DNA of 64,000 nt, taken from contig NZ_VUOS01000010.1 in the NCBI RefSeq assembly GCF_009829325.1, forward strand, positions 1 to 64,000, in the 5' to 3' direction. Below the pieces are notes generated by a model. It ran no database searches. It worked only from the letters and a program-made list of their open reading frames with translations, and was not told the origin of the DNA. Positions within the stretch are counted from its first letter, which is position 1. The number at the start of each line of letters is the position of its first letter. Shown here in pieces: positions 18,601 to 28,369 of this stretch. Source of the stretch: Nocardia sp. CY41. Its GTDB lineage: Bacteria > Actinomycetota > Actinomycetes > Mycobacteriales > Mycobacteriaceae. Position numbers and translations under genes: made by a program.

Positions 18601-20253
18601 CTCTTCCCGGATCGCGTCCAGCGGCGGGTTGGTGACCTGCGCGAACAGCTGGGAGAAGTAGTCGAACAGCAGCCGCGGGCGGGACGAGAGCACCGCGATC
18701 GGAGTGTCGGTGCCCATCGAGCCGAGCGCTTCGCCGCCGGTCTTGGCCATCGGCGAGATCAGGAGGTTGAGCTCCTCGGTGGTGTATCCGAAGATCTGCT
18801 GGCGGATCAGCACGCGGTCGTGCGACATGTGCACGTGCGGGCGGTCGGGCAGGTCGGCCAGGCGGGAGACGCCCGCGTCCAGCCACTGCTGGTACGGCTG
18901 CTCCGCGGCGAGCTGGGACTTGATCTCCTCGTCGCCGACGATGCGGCCCTGGGCGGTGTCGACCAGGAACATGCGGCCCGGCTGCAGGCGCGCCTTCTGG
19001 ACCACCTTGGACGGGTCGATGTCGAGCACGCCGACCTCGGAGGCCATCACGACCAGGCCGTCGTCGGTCACCCAGATACGGCTCGGCCGCAGGCCGTTGC
19101 GATCGAGCACGGCGCCGACGACGGTGCCGTCGGTGAAGCACACCGACGCGGGGCCGTCCCACGGCTCCATCAGCATCGAGTGGTACTCGTAGAAGGCCCG
19201 CCGCTGCGGGTCCATGGTCTCGTTGCGTTCCCAGGCCTCGGGAATCATCATCAGCACGGCGTGGGGCAAGCTGCGGCCACCGAGGTGCAGCAGTTCCAGC
19301 ACCTCGTCGAACCGGGCGGTGTCGCTCGCCCCCGGGGTACAGACGGGGAAGATCTTCTCCAGCCGGTTCTTGCCCGCGGAGTCGACGCCGAAGACGTCGC
19401 TGCGCAGCAGCGCCTCGCGGGCGCGCATCCAGTTCTCGTTGCCGGTGACGGTGTTGATCTCACCGTTGTGCGCCACCCGGCGGAACGGGTGCGCCAACGG
19501 CCAGGACGGGAAGGTGTTGGTGGAGAACCGGGAGTGCACGATGCCCAGGGCGCTCTCCACGCGGGAGTCCTGCAGGTCCAGGTAGAACGCGCGCAGCTGC
19601 GGCGTGGTGAACATGCCCTTGTAGACGAAGGTCTGCCCGGACAGGCTCGGGAAGTAGACCGACTCCCTGCCGACCGCGCCCTCACCCGCACCGGCCGACC
19701 CCAGTTCGCGCTCGACCCGCTTGCGCACCACGTAGGCGCGACGCTCCAGATCCATCTCCGACAGCGGATCGGAAGCGTTCTTCGGCGAGGCGATGAAGAT
19801 CTGCCGGAAGCTCGGCATGGCGTCGCGCGCCAGCGCGCCCAGCGACGACTCGTCGATCGGCACCTCGCGCCAGCCGAGGACCTCGAGGCCCTCTTCCTTG
19901 ACGATCTTCTCCACGCCGTAGGCGGCGCGCGCGGCTTCGCGACGGGCCTGCGGCAGGAAGGCGATGCCGGTGGCGTAGGAGCCCTCCGGCGGCAACTCGA
20001 AGTCCACGCTGGCGCGGAAGAAACGGTCCGGGACCTGGATCAGGATGCCCGCGCCGTCACCGCTGTTGGGCTCGGCGCCCGCGGCGCCACGGTGCTCCAG
20101 GTTCAACAGAGCCGTAATAGCCTTGTCGACGATGTCGCGGCTGCGTCGGCCGTGCATGTCGACGACGAATGCGACGCCGCAGGCGTCGTGCTCGTTCGCC
20201 GGGTCGTAGAGCCCGATGGGTCCAGGTGACCGGTGGCCAGGAAGTTGCGTCAT
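15601..20253 (-). CDS. gltB: Glutamate synthase (NADPH) large subunit
   Basis: 1550 residues. The class II glutamine amidotransferase begins at Cys25 (EHDACGVAF), exposed after removal of a short propeptide. It is followed by the central domain, the FMN/2-oxoglutarate-binding TIM barrel ([51 protein letters not shown]), the 3Fe-4S Cys motif [15 protein letters not shown] near residue 1160, and the C-terminal beta-helix domain with its GG-rich repeats. It converts glutamine plus 2-oxoglutarate into two glutamates with GltD. The leader upstream (20254-20620) is long and hairpin-rich, which may mean post-initiation control. Confidence 0.97.
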   Translation of the reverse strand: MTQLPGHRSPGPIGLYDPANEHDACGVAFVVDMHGRRSRDIVDKAITALLNLEHRGAAGAEPNSGDGAGILIQVPDRFFRASVDFELPPEGSYATGIAFLPQARREAARAAYGVEKIVKEEGLEVLGWREVPIDESSLGALARDAMPSFRQIFIASPKNASDPLSEMDLERRAYVVRKRVERELGSAGAGEGAVGRESVYFPSLSGQTFVYKGMFTTPQLRAFYLDLQDSRVESALGIVHSRFSTNTFPSWPLAHPFRRVAHNGEINTVTGNENWMRAREALLRSDVFGVDSAGKNRLEKIFPVCTPGASDTARFDEVLELLHLGGRSLPHAVLMMIPEAWERNETMDPQRRAFYEYHSMLMEPWDGPASVCFTDGTVVGAVLDRNGLRPSRIWVTDDGLVVMASEVGVLDIDPSKVVQKARLQPGRMFLVDTAQGRIVGDEEIKSQLAAEQPYQQWLDAGVSRLADLPDRPHVHMSHDRVLIRQQIFGYTTEELNLLISPMAKTGGEALGSMGTDTPIAVLSSRPRLLFDYFSQLFAQVTNPPLDAIREEVVTSLKRNIGPEADLLHPGPESCNMIALEQPILDNDELAKLVHINDDGSHPELRSVVVRGLYPVKKGGKGLRKALEAINTQVSAAIDGGARIIVLSDRESNEKLAPIPSLLLTSSVHHHLVRERTRTMVGLVVEAGDAREVHHMATLVGFGAAAINPYMAFETIEDMLERGALEMPGSTGDLAADYRKAVANYNKAAGKGVLKVMSKMGISTLASYNGAQLFQVIGLSQELVNEYFTGLRSHLDGIGLDEIAEDVAQRHRVAFLENRNERAHRELEVGGEYQWRREGEYHLFNPDTVFKLQHATRSGQYSIFKEYTKLVDDQSERLASLRGLFKFKHKARSPIPIEEVEPASEIVKRFSTGAMSYGSISAEAHETLAIAMNRLGGRSNSGEGGESPSRFEPEENGDWRRSAIKQVASGRFGVTAHYLTNCTDIQIKMAQGAKPGEGGQLPAHKVYPWVAEVRHSTPGVGLISPPPHHDIYSIEDLAQLIHDLKNANPQARIHVKLVAEPGVGTVAAGVSKAHADVVLISGHDGGTGASPLTSLKHAGGPWELGLAETQQTLLLNGLRDRIVVQVDGQMKTGRDVMIAALLGAEEYGFATAPLVVSGCIMMRVCHLDTCPVGVATQNPVLRERFTGKPEFVENFFLFIAEEVRELLAQLGFRTLDEAIGRVDLLDTSRAKQHWKASKLDLSPILDDVETAFMFQDRRCTKSQDHGLDKALDQQLIVQSRDALERGQAVKFETKITNVNRTVGTMLGHEVTKLYGGAGLPDDTIDITFTGSAGNSFGAFVPAGITLRVQGDANDYVGKGLSGGRLVVRPSLNAPGEFVPERNIIAGNVILFGATSGQVFLSGVVGERFAVRNSGATAVVEGVGDHGCEYMTGGRVVILGETGRNFGAGMSGGVAFVFDPNGTFAARLNPEQADAVEQLAGDDFTWLHDIITQHRDQTGSAVAERILSDWSQQVNHFVKVMPREYKKVLLAISEAEKSGKDVDEAIMEAARG

Positions 20254-20993
20254 GCCTCTGCCTTCAGGAAAGTCGGCCTTCGAAGAAAACGGCCTTTCGT
20301 CGAACGCCTCCGTACAAGACTGCGCCCGTACGTTCCGAAGCCAGCCGCGCTGATGGTCTTCGGCGTGCAGTCAGGTCTGCAGTTTTTTTCCACCCGCTTC
20401 TGTGACGTAGTGGGTGCCCTTCGGTAACGGATCCCTAACAAGATCCTTACCTCCGAGCGGGTGCTCGCCCGCTACGCTGAGCACCTGGCTAGGGCTGCCC
20501 GAGCGGGCGAGGTAGCCGAACGTTCTGTGTTCGGCGTAAGAGCAAACGATAAGTCAGGTCCAGGGCCCAACCAACTTAGGTAGTGCTAATAACCAGGTTT
20601 AGCTGGGCTTCTGCATTAGGTCCTCCACGTGTGCGCGTCGTCCAGTGTAAAGCAGCGAGTACCGTGCGATCGATCCCCATGGCACCCGGTGCCACCTGGG
20701 AATACCGGCGCGCGACACCCATCCGAGACCTTCCTCACAAAGCCCGGAAACCGCCCTCACCTGCGTCGAAGTGGATTTCCCCGGTTCGCCGCGCGGCAAA
20801 CCAAGCGGCAGCGGCTAACTCGACGATCGGGTCGTTGAGATATTTCCGACACGGGCGTGACAAGCCATGAATGTGATCCGACCGTCCGGCCTCTTTTGTC
20901 CGCTGTGTCATTCAGCACATAATCAGCAAATATCGGAGAGTGGTGTTGGACACAGTGTTCGCCGTAGTGCCGACGAGCGGCCGGCGATTCGGT
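20254..20993. other. 740-base intergenic region upstream of gltB; structured part 20423-20535
   Basis: No convincing gene. Three strong hairpins lie in the part nearer gltB: 20423-20451 (GGTAA-C-GGATC with GATCC-TTACC), 20464-20511 (CTCGCCCGCT with AGCGGGCGAG) and 20515-20535 (GCCGAAC with GTTCGGC). AGCGGG at 20456-20461 can pair instead with CCCGCT at 20468-20473, which excludes the second hairpin. A run of seven T lies at 20381-20390. The part from 20620 to 20993 shows nothing I can name. The region could be the gltB 5' leader or an independent small RNA. Confidence 0.5.
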
Positions 20994-21569
20994 CTAAGCG
21001 GGGCAGAGGGATACGGCGGCCCGCACCAGCGCCGCTCGATGCAGGGCGTCGCCGTGCCCCGTGGTGAATACGCCGAAGACGCTGCGCGCCAACCGTTCCG
21101 CGCAATCCGGCGCGGTCAGCTCGGCTCGGCGCAGATCGAGCTGGTCGAGAATCTCGACGTTCACCCGGTCGATGACCGGACGCACGGAGGCGAGCCCCTC
21201 GGGCGCGGTGGGCGCCGCGGCCGGGTCGAAGCGCCACTGCAGCATCAGTCCGCGTTGCACCGTCTTGTTGGCCTCGATCTGCCCGAAGAAAACCTGTCGC
21301 ACCCAGTTCTCCGGCAGGTCACGGCCATTGCCGAGACGAGCCATCGCGTCGTAGACGGTCGCTTCCCGCACCGGATCGTCGATGGCGGGCTCCGTGCCGA
21401 GTTCGCCCGCCGCCACCCACTTCGCCGCGGCGACGGCGTCCGCGGTGTCCAGCCGCTCCAGCACCAGGGCGACCAGCCGGTCCAGCGACCGGTCGTCCGG
21501 CGCCGCACCCGCGCTAGCCGGCCACATCAGCAGCGCCGCGGCCAGCAGCGTCAACCCGATTCTGCGCAC
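20994..21569 (-). CDS. Secreted chorismate mutase (AroQ gamma class)
   Basis: 191 residues. I chose the GTG at 21569 because GAGGAGG lies seven bases upstream and the protein then starts VRRIGLTLLAAALLMWPASAGA, a clean signal peptide; a further in-frame GTG exists at 21596. The mature protein is all-helical: LDRLVALVLERLDTADAVAAAKW, then RLGNGRDLPENWVRQVFFGQIEANKTVQRGLMLQWRF, with the Arg/Lys/Glu active-site layout of Rv1885c-type exported chorismate mutases, and two Cys in the C-terminal half that probably form a disulfide. It converts chorismate to prephenate outside the cytoplasm; the reason for export is unknown. Confidence 0.88.
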   Translation of the reverse strand: MRRIGLTLLAAALLMWPASAGAAPDDRSLDRLVALVLERLDTADAVAAAKWVAAGELGTEPAIDDPVREATVYDAMARLGNGRDLPENWVRQVFFGQIEANKTVQRGLMLQWRFDPAAAPTAPEGLASVRPVIDRVNVEILDQLDLRRAELTAPDCAERLARSVFGVFTTGHGDALHRAALVRAAVSLCPA

Positions 21570-21794
21570 GCCGCGACCTCCTCGGATCCCTCGCACGGAA
21601 ACGAATCACCGCGTCAGCGTAGGCACACGCGCCTCCGGAGCCGTAGACGACGTTCGGACGACCTGTGAGCCTGGCCACATCCGGCCTTCCCTGCTCGCTG
21701 CGCCCCCGGGGAGCCTGTCACGCTGTCACAACGAATCCGTGACAGTTTCGTCGCGCCCGTGTCAGCGCCTGGGACGTAGAGGATGTGCCTTCCG

Positions 21795-23498
21795 ATGACC
21801 GTCACCAGCTTGTTCACCTGGCTCGGCGGGGGCAGGAACAGCGCGATCACCGATCGTCACGAGCGTGCGGGATACACCGTCACGGGGGCGGTCGTGCTGT
21901 TGTTCGGGGTGATCTCCGGTGTGGTCGCCGCCCTGGCCGCGGGCTCCGCATGGCCGTGGTGGGCGGCGCTGTCGGCAGGCGTCGTGGTCGCCGCACTGAC
22001 CGGCGCGCTCGCCAGGGCTCTGACTACGCCCCGGCCCAGTGGCGGGCCGGATCGGCTCGGCCTGATCGCGCGTCTCGTGGTCGCGGTGCTGGCGGGCGGA
22101 TTGCTCGCCGAGCTCGCCGCGATCGTGCTGTTCAGCGGATCCGTCGACCGGCTGCTGGACGAGAAGGCGCAGCGTTCGCTCGATTCGGCGCCGCGCGTCG
22201 TCGCGGCGCAGACGGAACTCGACCGGGCGAAAGCCGACCGGGCCGCGCTCGAACAAGCGATCGGCATGGCGCAGAACGATATCGATCACGCCTTGGTGAT
22301 CGCCCGCTGCGAGATCAACCCGACTCCGGAGTGCCCGCGCACCAGGATCACCGGCGTGCCAGGACGCGGGCCGGAGGCGCAGACGGCCAACGACATGCTC
22401 GACGACGCCCGCAAGCAGCTCGCCACCGCGCAAGGCCGGGTCGATGCCGCGGACCGCCGGATCGACGCGGGCCAAGCCGCCCTGTCGACCGCGCGGACCG
22501 CCGCGTTCGACGACGCCGACCGCGGGCTCGGCGCGCGCTGGCAGGCGATGAACGACTACACGGTGCGCGACGCGCTGCCGCTGCGCGTGCTCACCATCGT
22601 GGCGTTCGTCGCGCTGGCCCTGCTGCCGTTGGTCCTGCGCTGGTGGCGCGGCGAGACATCGTTCGACCGGCACAACGCGGCCCGCACGGTGCACGACCGC
22701 GCCGAGCGGGAAGCCGACGCGGTGATCGCGCTCAAGCAGGCCGAAGTGCGCGCCGAGACGGAAACCCTGCGCGCCGAGCAGGAACTCACCGCCGCCCGCC
22801 TCGCCGTCGAGGCGGACACGGCCATCGACCGGGAGCGCCAGCGCACCCGCATCATCGCGGCCATCGGCGGCATCGAGATCGGCATCACCGAGCCGCCGCG
22901 CCGCCCCGAACTTCCCGCCGTCGCGGCGGACGACCGAAAGGACAGCGCCGTGCCCGACGAGGCGACGCACCTACCCGCTCCCGCCGCCGCGCATCCGCCG
23001 GTGCCCGCCGTCGCACCCGCACCGGCCGTGCCGAGCGGTGGAGGCGGCCTCGAGCTGCCGCTGATCGGCACGGTCCCGTTCACCGACACCGCGGCGCGTT
23101 TCATCCGGCCGCTGGTTCCGTCGTTCGTCGCCAACGCGATCGACACGGCGACGCATCCGTTGCGCACCGCGCGGCAGGCGTTCGAAGAGGTCGAGGAGAT
23201 CACCTTCACGCTGCGGCGCACCCGCAAGGTCACCGTCGACGGCCAGACCTCGCATCCGCAGGCCGTCGGCTATCAGCTGCAGCCGGGCACGCCCGACATC
23301 GCGCACGCCCAGCACATTGCCTCCACCGTCGTGGACGCCCACTACTCCGCGCCGCCCACCCCCCGCTACTCCTCGCTTCCCCCCACCGGCGCCGCCGGCT
23401 ACGGTCTGCCCACCGGCGCCCACCGGGACGAGCTGCCGGGCCACCACCGCCCCGAACTTCCGGAGGCCATCCGCCGCGAACTGCCGCCGGGGCGCTGA
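21795..23498 (+). CDS. DUF4407 membrane protein
   Basis: 567 residues from the ATG at 21795 (an ATG four codons upstream is possible; GAGG at 21779-21782 fits neither perfectly). It opens with TSLFTWLGGGRNSAITDRHERAGYTVTGAVVLLFGVISG, the DUF4407 signature, and has three N-terminal membrane helices, a periplasmic helical segment with a pair of Cys (ARCEINPTPECPRT), and a fourth helix (VLTIVAFVALALLPLVL). After this comes a long cytoplasmic coiled coil (AEREADAVIALKQAEVRAETETLRAEQELTAARL), a Pro/Ala linker and a His/Pro-rich tail. Function unknown; monocistronic. Confidence 0.85.
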   Translation: MTVTSLFTWLGGGRNSAITDRHERAGYTVTGAVVLLFGVISGVVAALAAGSAWPWWAALSAGVVVAALTGALARALTTPRPSGGPDRLGLIARLVVAVLAGGLLAELAAIVLFSGSVDRLLDEKAQRSLDSAPRVVAAQTELDRAKADRAALEQAIGMAQNDIDHALVIARCEINPTPECPRTRITGVPGRGPEAQTANDMLDDARKQLATAQGRVDAADRRIDAGQAALSTARTAAFDDADRGLGARWQAMNDYTVRDALPLRVLTIVAFVALALLPLVLRWWRGETSFDRHNAARTVHDRAEREADAVIALKQAEVRAETETLRAEQELTAARLAVEADTAIDRERQRTRIIAAIGGIEIGITEPPRRPELPAVAADDRKDSAVPDEATHLPAPAAAHPPVPAVAPAPAVPSGGGGLELPLIGTVPFTDTAARFIRPLVPSFVANAIDTATHPLRTARQAFEEVEEITFTLRRTRKVTVDGQTSHPQAVGYQLQPGTPDIAHAQHIASTVVDAHYSAPPTPRYSSLPPTGAAGYGLPTGAHRDELPGHHRPELPEAIRRELPPGR

Positions 23499-23884
23499 CC
23501 GCACCGCGCCGACAAGCGGTCAGCCTGATCGAAAAGCGGCCGTAGTAGCGCTGGCGCGGCTGCTCCGATTGCCGTCGAGCAGCGGGCCGGGTCGATCGGC
23601 GCGGGCACCGCTGTCTCCGGCGACTCGACCACCGGCAGCGCACCAGACCGTAGGCCGGCCGGACGCCGCCGACTCCGAGTCGAGCAAATGGGCGTCGAGC
23701 AGGTGGGCTTTTGTGCGGTCGCCACACGGTCGGGCGCGTGATCCCGCGCGCGCGTCGCCGAAGCGGTCCGCGCGATCCGCGCCGGATGCGGACCGGTCGA
23801 ACGCGCCCTGGACCGGGCGCCGGTCGCCCATGTGCGTGGCCGCGACCTGCGGCAGTGAGCCTCGTCTCCGCATACGCTGCACCC
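23499..23884. other. Intergenic stretch, nothing recognised
   Basis: 386 bases between the DUF4407 gene and the cyclase. No frame gives a plausible protein, and I see no strong hairpin or repeat. Confidence 0.4.
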
Positions 23885-25435
23885 ATGCAACACAGGGAGG
23901 TGACGCTCGCCGCGGCGCCGTGGGGGTCACGATTGCTCGGGACCGCCGAGGAGTCGTCGGGGCTGCGGCGCATCCGCATCCAGCTGTTGCTCACTGTGCC
24001 GACCCTGCTGGGGAACCTGACGGGCATGGTGGTGTCGATCGCGCTGGTCGGCTTCGTCTTGCCGGGGCCGTCGGTGTTCACCCGGGATCTTTTGCTGCTC
24101 GACGTGCTCGCCGCACCGCTGTACGCGACCTGCGCGCTGCTGCTCGGGCTGTGGTGGGGCACGACTCGCGGGCTGCGGGCGCTGCGGTGGGCCACCGATC
24201 CGCTGCATGTACCCACCGAGGAGGAGCAGGCCGCGGCCACCGCGACGCCGCGCAGGCTGGTGCGTAACCAAGCGCTGCTGTGGTTCGGCGGACTGGTCTT
24301 GCTGACCACGCTGTACGGCATGGCCGAACCGCGGCTGATCCCGAAGGTGGCCTTCGGCATCGCGCTCAGCGCCATCGTGGTGTGCGCGAACAGCTACCTG
24401 ATCATCGAGTTCGCGTTGCGACCCGTCACCGCACGGGTGCTGGAAGCCGCGGCTTCCGGTCGACGTCGCGGCATCGGCGTCTTCGGACGCTCGCTGGTGG
24501 TCTGGGTGGTCGGTTCGGGCGTACCCGTCGCCGGGATGATGGTGCTGGCGGTGCTCGCGCTCGCCATGGACGACGTCACCAAGGCTCGGCTGGCGGTCTG
24601 CGTGCTCTCCCTCGGCGGGGCGACATTGATCTTCGGTCTGCTGCTGATGACGCAGACCCTGGCCGCGACCGTCGCGCCCATCCTCGGCGTGCGCCGTGCG
24701 ATGCGTCAGGTGGAGGACGGCGATCTCGATGTGGCGCTGGCGGTGTACGACGGCACCGAACTGGGTGAGCTGCAGAGCGGTTTCAACCACATGGTCGAGG
24801 GACTGCGCGAGCGGGAGCAGATCAGGGACCTGTTCGGCAGACACGTCGGGCGCGAGGTAGCCGCCGCCGCGCTGGCGGGTGATCCGACGCTCGGAGGCGT
24901 GGAGACCGAGGCGGCGGCCCTGTTCATCGACATCGTCGGCTCGACGACCATGGCCGCGACCATCCCGGCACCGGAGATGGTCGCTCTGCTCAACCGGTTC
25001 TTCGGCATCGTGGTGGACGAGGTGGAGCGCCACGGCGGGCTGGTCAACAAGTTCGAGGGCGACGCCGCCCTCGCCGTCTTCGGCACGCCCGCACCACTGG
25101 CCGACGCCGCGGGCGCGGCGCTGGCCACGGCCCGCGCGATCCGGCCCCGGCTCGACGCCACCGCGACCGATTTCGTCGCGGCCATCGGCGTGGCCGCGGG
25201 CCGGGTGGTGGCCGGCAATGTCGGCGCGCATCAGCGCTACGAGTTCACCGTCATCGGCGACGCGGTCAACGAGGCCGCCCGCCTGTGCGAACTGGCCAAG
25301 CAGGAGGGCCTGCTGCTCGCCTCCGGCGCCACGATCGACGCCGCGGACGCGCTCGAAGCCGGACACTGGCAACTCGGCGCATCCGTCACCCTCCGCGGCC
25401 GCCTCACACCGACCCGGCTGGCCCGTCCCACCTAG
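23885..25435 (+). CDS. Membrane class III adenylate cyclase with HAMP domain
   Basis: 516 residues from the ATG at 23885. Six membrane helices in the first ~280 residues are followed by a HAMP domain (APILGVRRAMRQVEDGDLDV...ELGELQSGFNHMVEGL) and a cyclase homology domain. The latter keeps both metal Asp residues (ALFIDIVGSTTMA and FEGDAALAVFG), the substrate Lys in VNKFEGD, and the adenine/transition-state residues in FTVIGDAVNEAARL. It should therefore make cAMP as a homodimer. The layout matches the mycobacterial Rv1318c-Rv1320c/Rv3645 group. It is followed directly by a tandem repeat array. Confidence 0.93.
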   Translation: MQHREVTLAAAPWGSRLLGTAEESSGLRRIRIQLLLTVPTLLGNLTGMVVSIALVGFVLPGPSVFTRDLLLLDVLAAPLYATCALLLGLWWGTTRGLRALRWATDPLHVPTEEEQAAATATPRRLVRNQALLWFGGLVLLTTLYGMAEPRLIPKVAFGIALSAIVVCANSYLIIEFALRPVTARVLEAAASGRRRGIGVFGRSLVVWVVGSGVPVAGMMVLAVLALAMDDVTKARLAVCVLSLGGATLIFGLLLMTQTLAATVAPILGVRRAMRQVEDGDLDVALAVYDGTELGELQSGFNHMVEGLREREQIRDLFGRHVGREVAAAALAGDPTLGGVETEAAALFIDIVGSTTMAATIPAPEMVALLNRFFGIVVDEVERHGGLVNKFEGDAALAVFGTPAPLADAAGAALATARAIRPRLDATATDFVAAIGVAAGRVVAGNVGAHQRYEFTVIGDAVNEAARLCELAKQEGLLLASGATIDAADALEAGHWQLGASVTLRGRLTPTRLARPT

Positions 25436-25446
25436 ATCTTGTCCCG

Positions 25447-25845
25447 GCACGTCGCGATGCGGTACGCGCAACGCCCGCTACCGCCGCCCACGCTGCCGCC
25501 GTCGCGGCTGACCGGTTGGAGCGGCGGCTACCTCGGCGGCGGCAGCCGACCCGAACGCGCCCACATGTCTCCTAGACCTTTGCACGTCGCGATGCGGTAT
25601 GCGCAACGCCCGCTACCGCCGCCCACGCTGCCGCCGTCGTGGCTGACCGGTTGAGCGGCGGTTACCTCGGCGGCCGCCGCCGGTCCGAACGCGCCCACAT
25701 GTCTCCCAAGACCTTCGCACGTCGCGAGGCGGTATGCGCAACGCCCACTACCGCCGCCCGCGCTCGCGCTGCCACCGTCGCGGCTGACCGGTTGAGCGGC
25801 GGCTACCTCGGCGGCGGCAGCCGACCCGAACGCGCCCACATGTCT
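25447..25845 (+). repeat. Three tandem 135-bp repeats related to an RDD-gene segment
   Basis: Copies start at 25447, 25582 and 25717, an exact 135-base period, each opening with GCACGTCGCGA and ending near CGCGCCCACATGTCT. Each encodes, on the plus strand, a fragment like AQRPLPPPALALPPSRLTG (copy 3). The RDD-family protein encoded at 34544-33735 contains the near-identical AQRSLPPPALALAPPWLTGW. Stops interrupt the frame in copies 2 and 3, so this is not an intact gene. Confidence 0.8.
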
Positions 25846-26207
25846 CGCGCGGCTCCACGGCGACGTTCAGTGCCCGGGCCGTGACGCCACCGAGTTCGAA
25901 GTGGTTCCCGGTCCACCGAGACCGGGGGCGACCGATGATCACGGGCAGTCGGCAGCACCGGCACCGATCGCATGGCGCCGGATGAACGAGAGGTCATCCC
26001 CTCGTGCCGGGCGCACGAGCGCGGCGCGCCCGGCAGGAACTCCGGTCCGGTCCGCTAGCCCGCGAGAACGGGGTCGACAGGCAGCTGCGAGTGCCTCACC
26101 GACCGCCGTGACACCGGCGCGGAACGGCATGGTCGCCCAGCCAGGGGACGGCCCCTGCCCGCGCCGCCGCAACTACGACTTCGCGCGGAAGCGTCCGGAA
26201 CCGGCGA
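25846..26207. other. Intergenic stretch, nothing recognised
   Basis: About 360 bases between the tandem repeats and the MFS stop. Short frames exist, but none has recognisable content or a credible start site. Confidence 0.4.
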
Positions 26208-27731
26208 TCACGCACGGGCGCCGCGCAACCGGAACGCCACCAGCGCGGCCAGCAACAGGATCGAGGTGGTGCCGATCGCCGCGAAGTGGATGCCGGAGAC
26301 GAACGCTTCGTGCACGGAGGCGAGGAACGCGTTCCCGGCGGCCTCCGGCAGTTCCCCGGCGAAGGCCGTGGCCGCGCCGAGGGATTCGGAGGCGACGTCC
26401 GCCTGATCGCCCGGCACCTGACTCAGGTCGAGACCATTGCGGAAGATCGCCATGACCACGCTACCGAGAATCGCGACGCCCAGCGCGACGCCGGTTTCGT
26501 ACGCGGTCTCCGACACCGCGGCGGCCGCGCCCGCGCGAGCGGCCGGCGCCGAGCCCACCACCAGGTCCGACGACACCGTCAGCGCGACCCCGACCCCCGC
26601 CCCGATGAACAGGAAGCCGAGCACGAACGGCGTCGTGCTGGTGGCCGCGTCCGTACTCAGCCGGCCGAACAGCGTCGCACCCGCCGCCGCCGTGATCAGC
26701 GCGCCGCCGAGCACCGCGCCGGGCCGGAACCGCCGCATCAACCAGGCCGCGACGAGCGAGGCGATCATCCCGGCCAGCAGGCCCGGCAGCAGCAGCAAGC
26801 CGGCCTGCGTCGGCGAGCGGCCGAGCACCAGCTGAAGGTACTGCGAGCCGAAGAACAGCACGCCGGCCAGCGCGAACACCGCAAGCAAGTTGGTCAGCAC
26901 CGCCGTGCGGAACTTCGGCAGGGTGAACAGCGCCAGATCCAGCATCGGCTGCGCGAGGCGGCGCTGCCGGTGCACGAAGCCCACGCCCGCGAGCAGGCCG
27001 ACCGCACCGACCGCGACCGCTCGCGTATCCGGACCGTGTGCCGCGAACTCCTTCACCGCGTACACGATGGGTACCAGCGCGAGCATCGACAGCAGCGCAC
27101 TCGGCAGGTCGAAGCGACCGGGCTTCGGATCGCGCGATTCCGGGATCAGCATCGGACCCAGCCCGAGCAGCACCAGCATGACCGGCAGGTTCACCAGGAA
27201 CACCGAACCCCACCAGTAGTGCTCGAGCAGCCAGCCGCCCAGCAGCGGTCCGGCCGCGGCGCCACCACCCGCCATCGCGCTCCAGACCGCGATCGCGACG
27301 GTGCGCTGCCGAGGGTCGAGGAACATCGACCTGATCAGCGCGAGCGTCGCGGGCATCAGCGTCGCACCCGCGACACCTTGCAGCACGCGGGCCGCGATGA
27401 GCATTTCCGGTGTCACCGACCAGGCCGCCAGCACGGAGGCGACACCGAATCCGGCCGCGCCGAGCAGCAGCAGTCTGCGCCGCCCGATCCGGTCGCCGAG
27501 GTTGCCCATGACGACGAGCAACCCGGCCAGCACGAACGAGTAGACGTCGATGATCCACAGCAGCTGCGGCGTGGTGGGCGCGAGATCGGCGCTGATCGCG
27601 GGCACGGCCAGATCCAGCACCGTCGCGTCGACGGCGAGCAGGAGCAGGGCGAGCGCGAGCACCGACAATCCCGCCCACTCGCGCGCTCCCGCGCGGGGGG
27701 TGGTGGCCGTTCGTATGGCCTGGGGGGTCAT
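26208..27731 (-). CDS. MFS drug exporter, DHA2 (14-helix) family
   Basis: 507 residues from the ATG at 27731. The first helix carries LALLLLAVDATVLDLAVPAIS (motif typical of the 14-helix QacA/EmrB group), then LLWIIDVYSFVLAGLLVVMGNLGDRIGRRRLLLLGA (motif A) and ARVLQGVAGATLMPATLALI. About 14 membrane helices are visible. Such proteins are proton-coupled multidrug exporters in the cytoplasmic membrane. The gene is divergent from a tetR gene, and two inverted repeats lie between them, so the exporter is probably repressed by that regulator. Confidence 0.92.
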   Translation of the reverse strand: MTPQAIRTATTPRAGAREWAGLSVLALALLLLAVDATVLDLAVPAISADLAPTTPQLLWIIDVYSFVLAGLLVVMGNLGDRIGRRRLLLLGAAGFGVASVLAAWSVTPEMLIAARVLQGVAGATLMPATLALIRSMFLDPRQRTVAIAVWSAMAGGGAAAGPLLGGWLLEHYWWGSVFLVNLPVMLVLLGLGPMLIPESRDPKPGRFDLPSALLSMLALVPIVYAVKEFAAHGPDTRAVAVGAVGLLAGVGFVHRQRRLAQPMLDLALFTLPKFRTAVLTNLLAVFALAGVLFFGSQYLQLVLGRSPTQAGLLLLPGLLAGMIASLVAAWLMRRFRPGAVLGGALITAAAGATLFGRLSTDAATSTTPFVLGFLFIGAGVGVALTVSSDLVVGSAPAARAGAAAAVSETAYETGVALGVAILGSVVMAIFRNGLDLSQVPGDQADVASESLGAATAFAGELPEAAGNAFLASVHEAFVSGIHFAAIGTTSILLLAALVAFRLRGARA

Positions 27732-27758
27732 GACTTTCTCGACTTCCGTCGTCCGTTT

Positions 27759-27806
27759 TACCGTCCAGACGGTATAGTACCAATCTAACCGTCCGGACGG
27801 TATAGT
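27759..27806. promoter_or_regulatory. Twin operators and promoters between exporter and tetR
   Basis: Two palindromes, TACCGTCCAGACGGTA (27759-27774) and ACCGTCCGGACGGT (27788-27801), have centres 28 bases apart. The second runs into TATAGT (27801-27806), a -10 element seven bases before the tetR GTG at 27814. On the minus strand TACTAT (27780-27775) is a possible -10 for the exporter. The sites would let one TetR protein repress both genes. Confidence 0.8.
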
Positions 27807-27813
27807 CGGCGGT

Positions 27814-28353
27814 GTGACAGCTGACACCCGCGACCGCATCTTGGACGCGCTCGAGACCTTGCTGCTGGAGAAAGGCATGTCGCATGTGACCCTGGAAAAC
27901 GTCGCGGCCACCGCGGGCGTCTCCAAGGGCGGCTTGCTCTACCACTTCAAGAGCAAGGACGCGCTGCTCGCGGGCTTGGTCCGCAGGCTGGCCGACCGTG
28001 CGGGCAGGCAATTGGACACCGCGGTCGCCAGGGGCGGTTCGGTAGCCGAGTGGTACCTGCAGACGCCGAACCCGGACAACGCGGCGGAAGCGGTCGAACT
28101 CGAGCTCTACCGGTCCATGCTCGCGACCATGCGCACCATCGACGCCACCCCGGAACCCGACGAGGTGCAGCAGGCGCTCGTCGAGATGATGAACTCCTGG
28201 TCGGACGGTCTGGACGAGGAGGTCTCCGACCCGGTACAGGCCGACCTCATCCGGTTGGTCGGTGACGGTGTGTACCTGCGCGCGTTGCTCGGCCTCCCAC
28301 CCATCGATCCGGTTCGCTACCGGCACGTGGTGGACCGCCTACTACGGCGCTGA
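27814..28353 (+). CDS. TetR-family transcriptional repressor
   Basis: 179 residues from the GTG at 27814, probably leaderless. The N-terminal HTH is canonical: TRDRILDALETLLLEKGMSHVTLENVAATAGVSKGGLLYHFKSKDALLAGLV (residues ~5-57). The C-terminal ligand-binding part is helical and belongs to the TetR_C_6/AcrR-type group; the ligand is unknown. It most likely represses the divergent MFS gene and itself through the two palindromes between them. Confidence 0.93.
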   Translation: MTADTRDRILDALETLLLEKGMSHVTLENVAATAGVSKGGLLYHFKSKDALLAGLVRRLADRAGRQLDTAVARGGSVAEWYLQTPNPDNAAEAVELELYRSMLATMRTIDATPEPDEVQQALVEMMNSWSDGLDEEVSDPVQADLIRLVGDGVYLRALLGLPPIDPVRYRHVVDRLLRR

Positions 28354-28369
28354 GGGCTAGACTCGGCCC

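Noticed and set aside
15559..20229. 1556-codon open frame on the plus strand opposite gltB
   Set aside because: It mirrors gltB codon bias (low-complexity Arg/Val/His/Asp/Leu) and has no family match; gltB is fully conserved on the other strand.
20254..20620. Known riboswitch (T-box, glutamine, SAM, TPP, c-di-AMP) in the gltB leader
   Set aside because: I could not find the conserved core of any of these; only generic hairpins are supported.
25447..25845. Possible CRISPR array
   Set aside because: Units are 135 bp, directly adjacent, without constant short repeats and variable spacers, and they resemble a protein-coding fragment.
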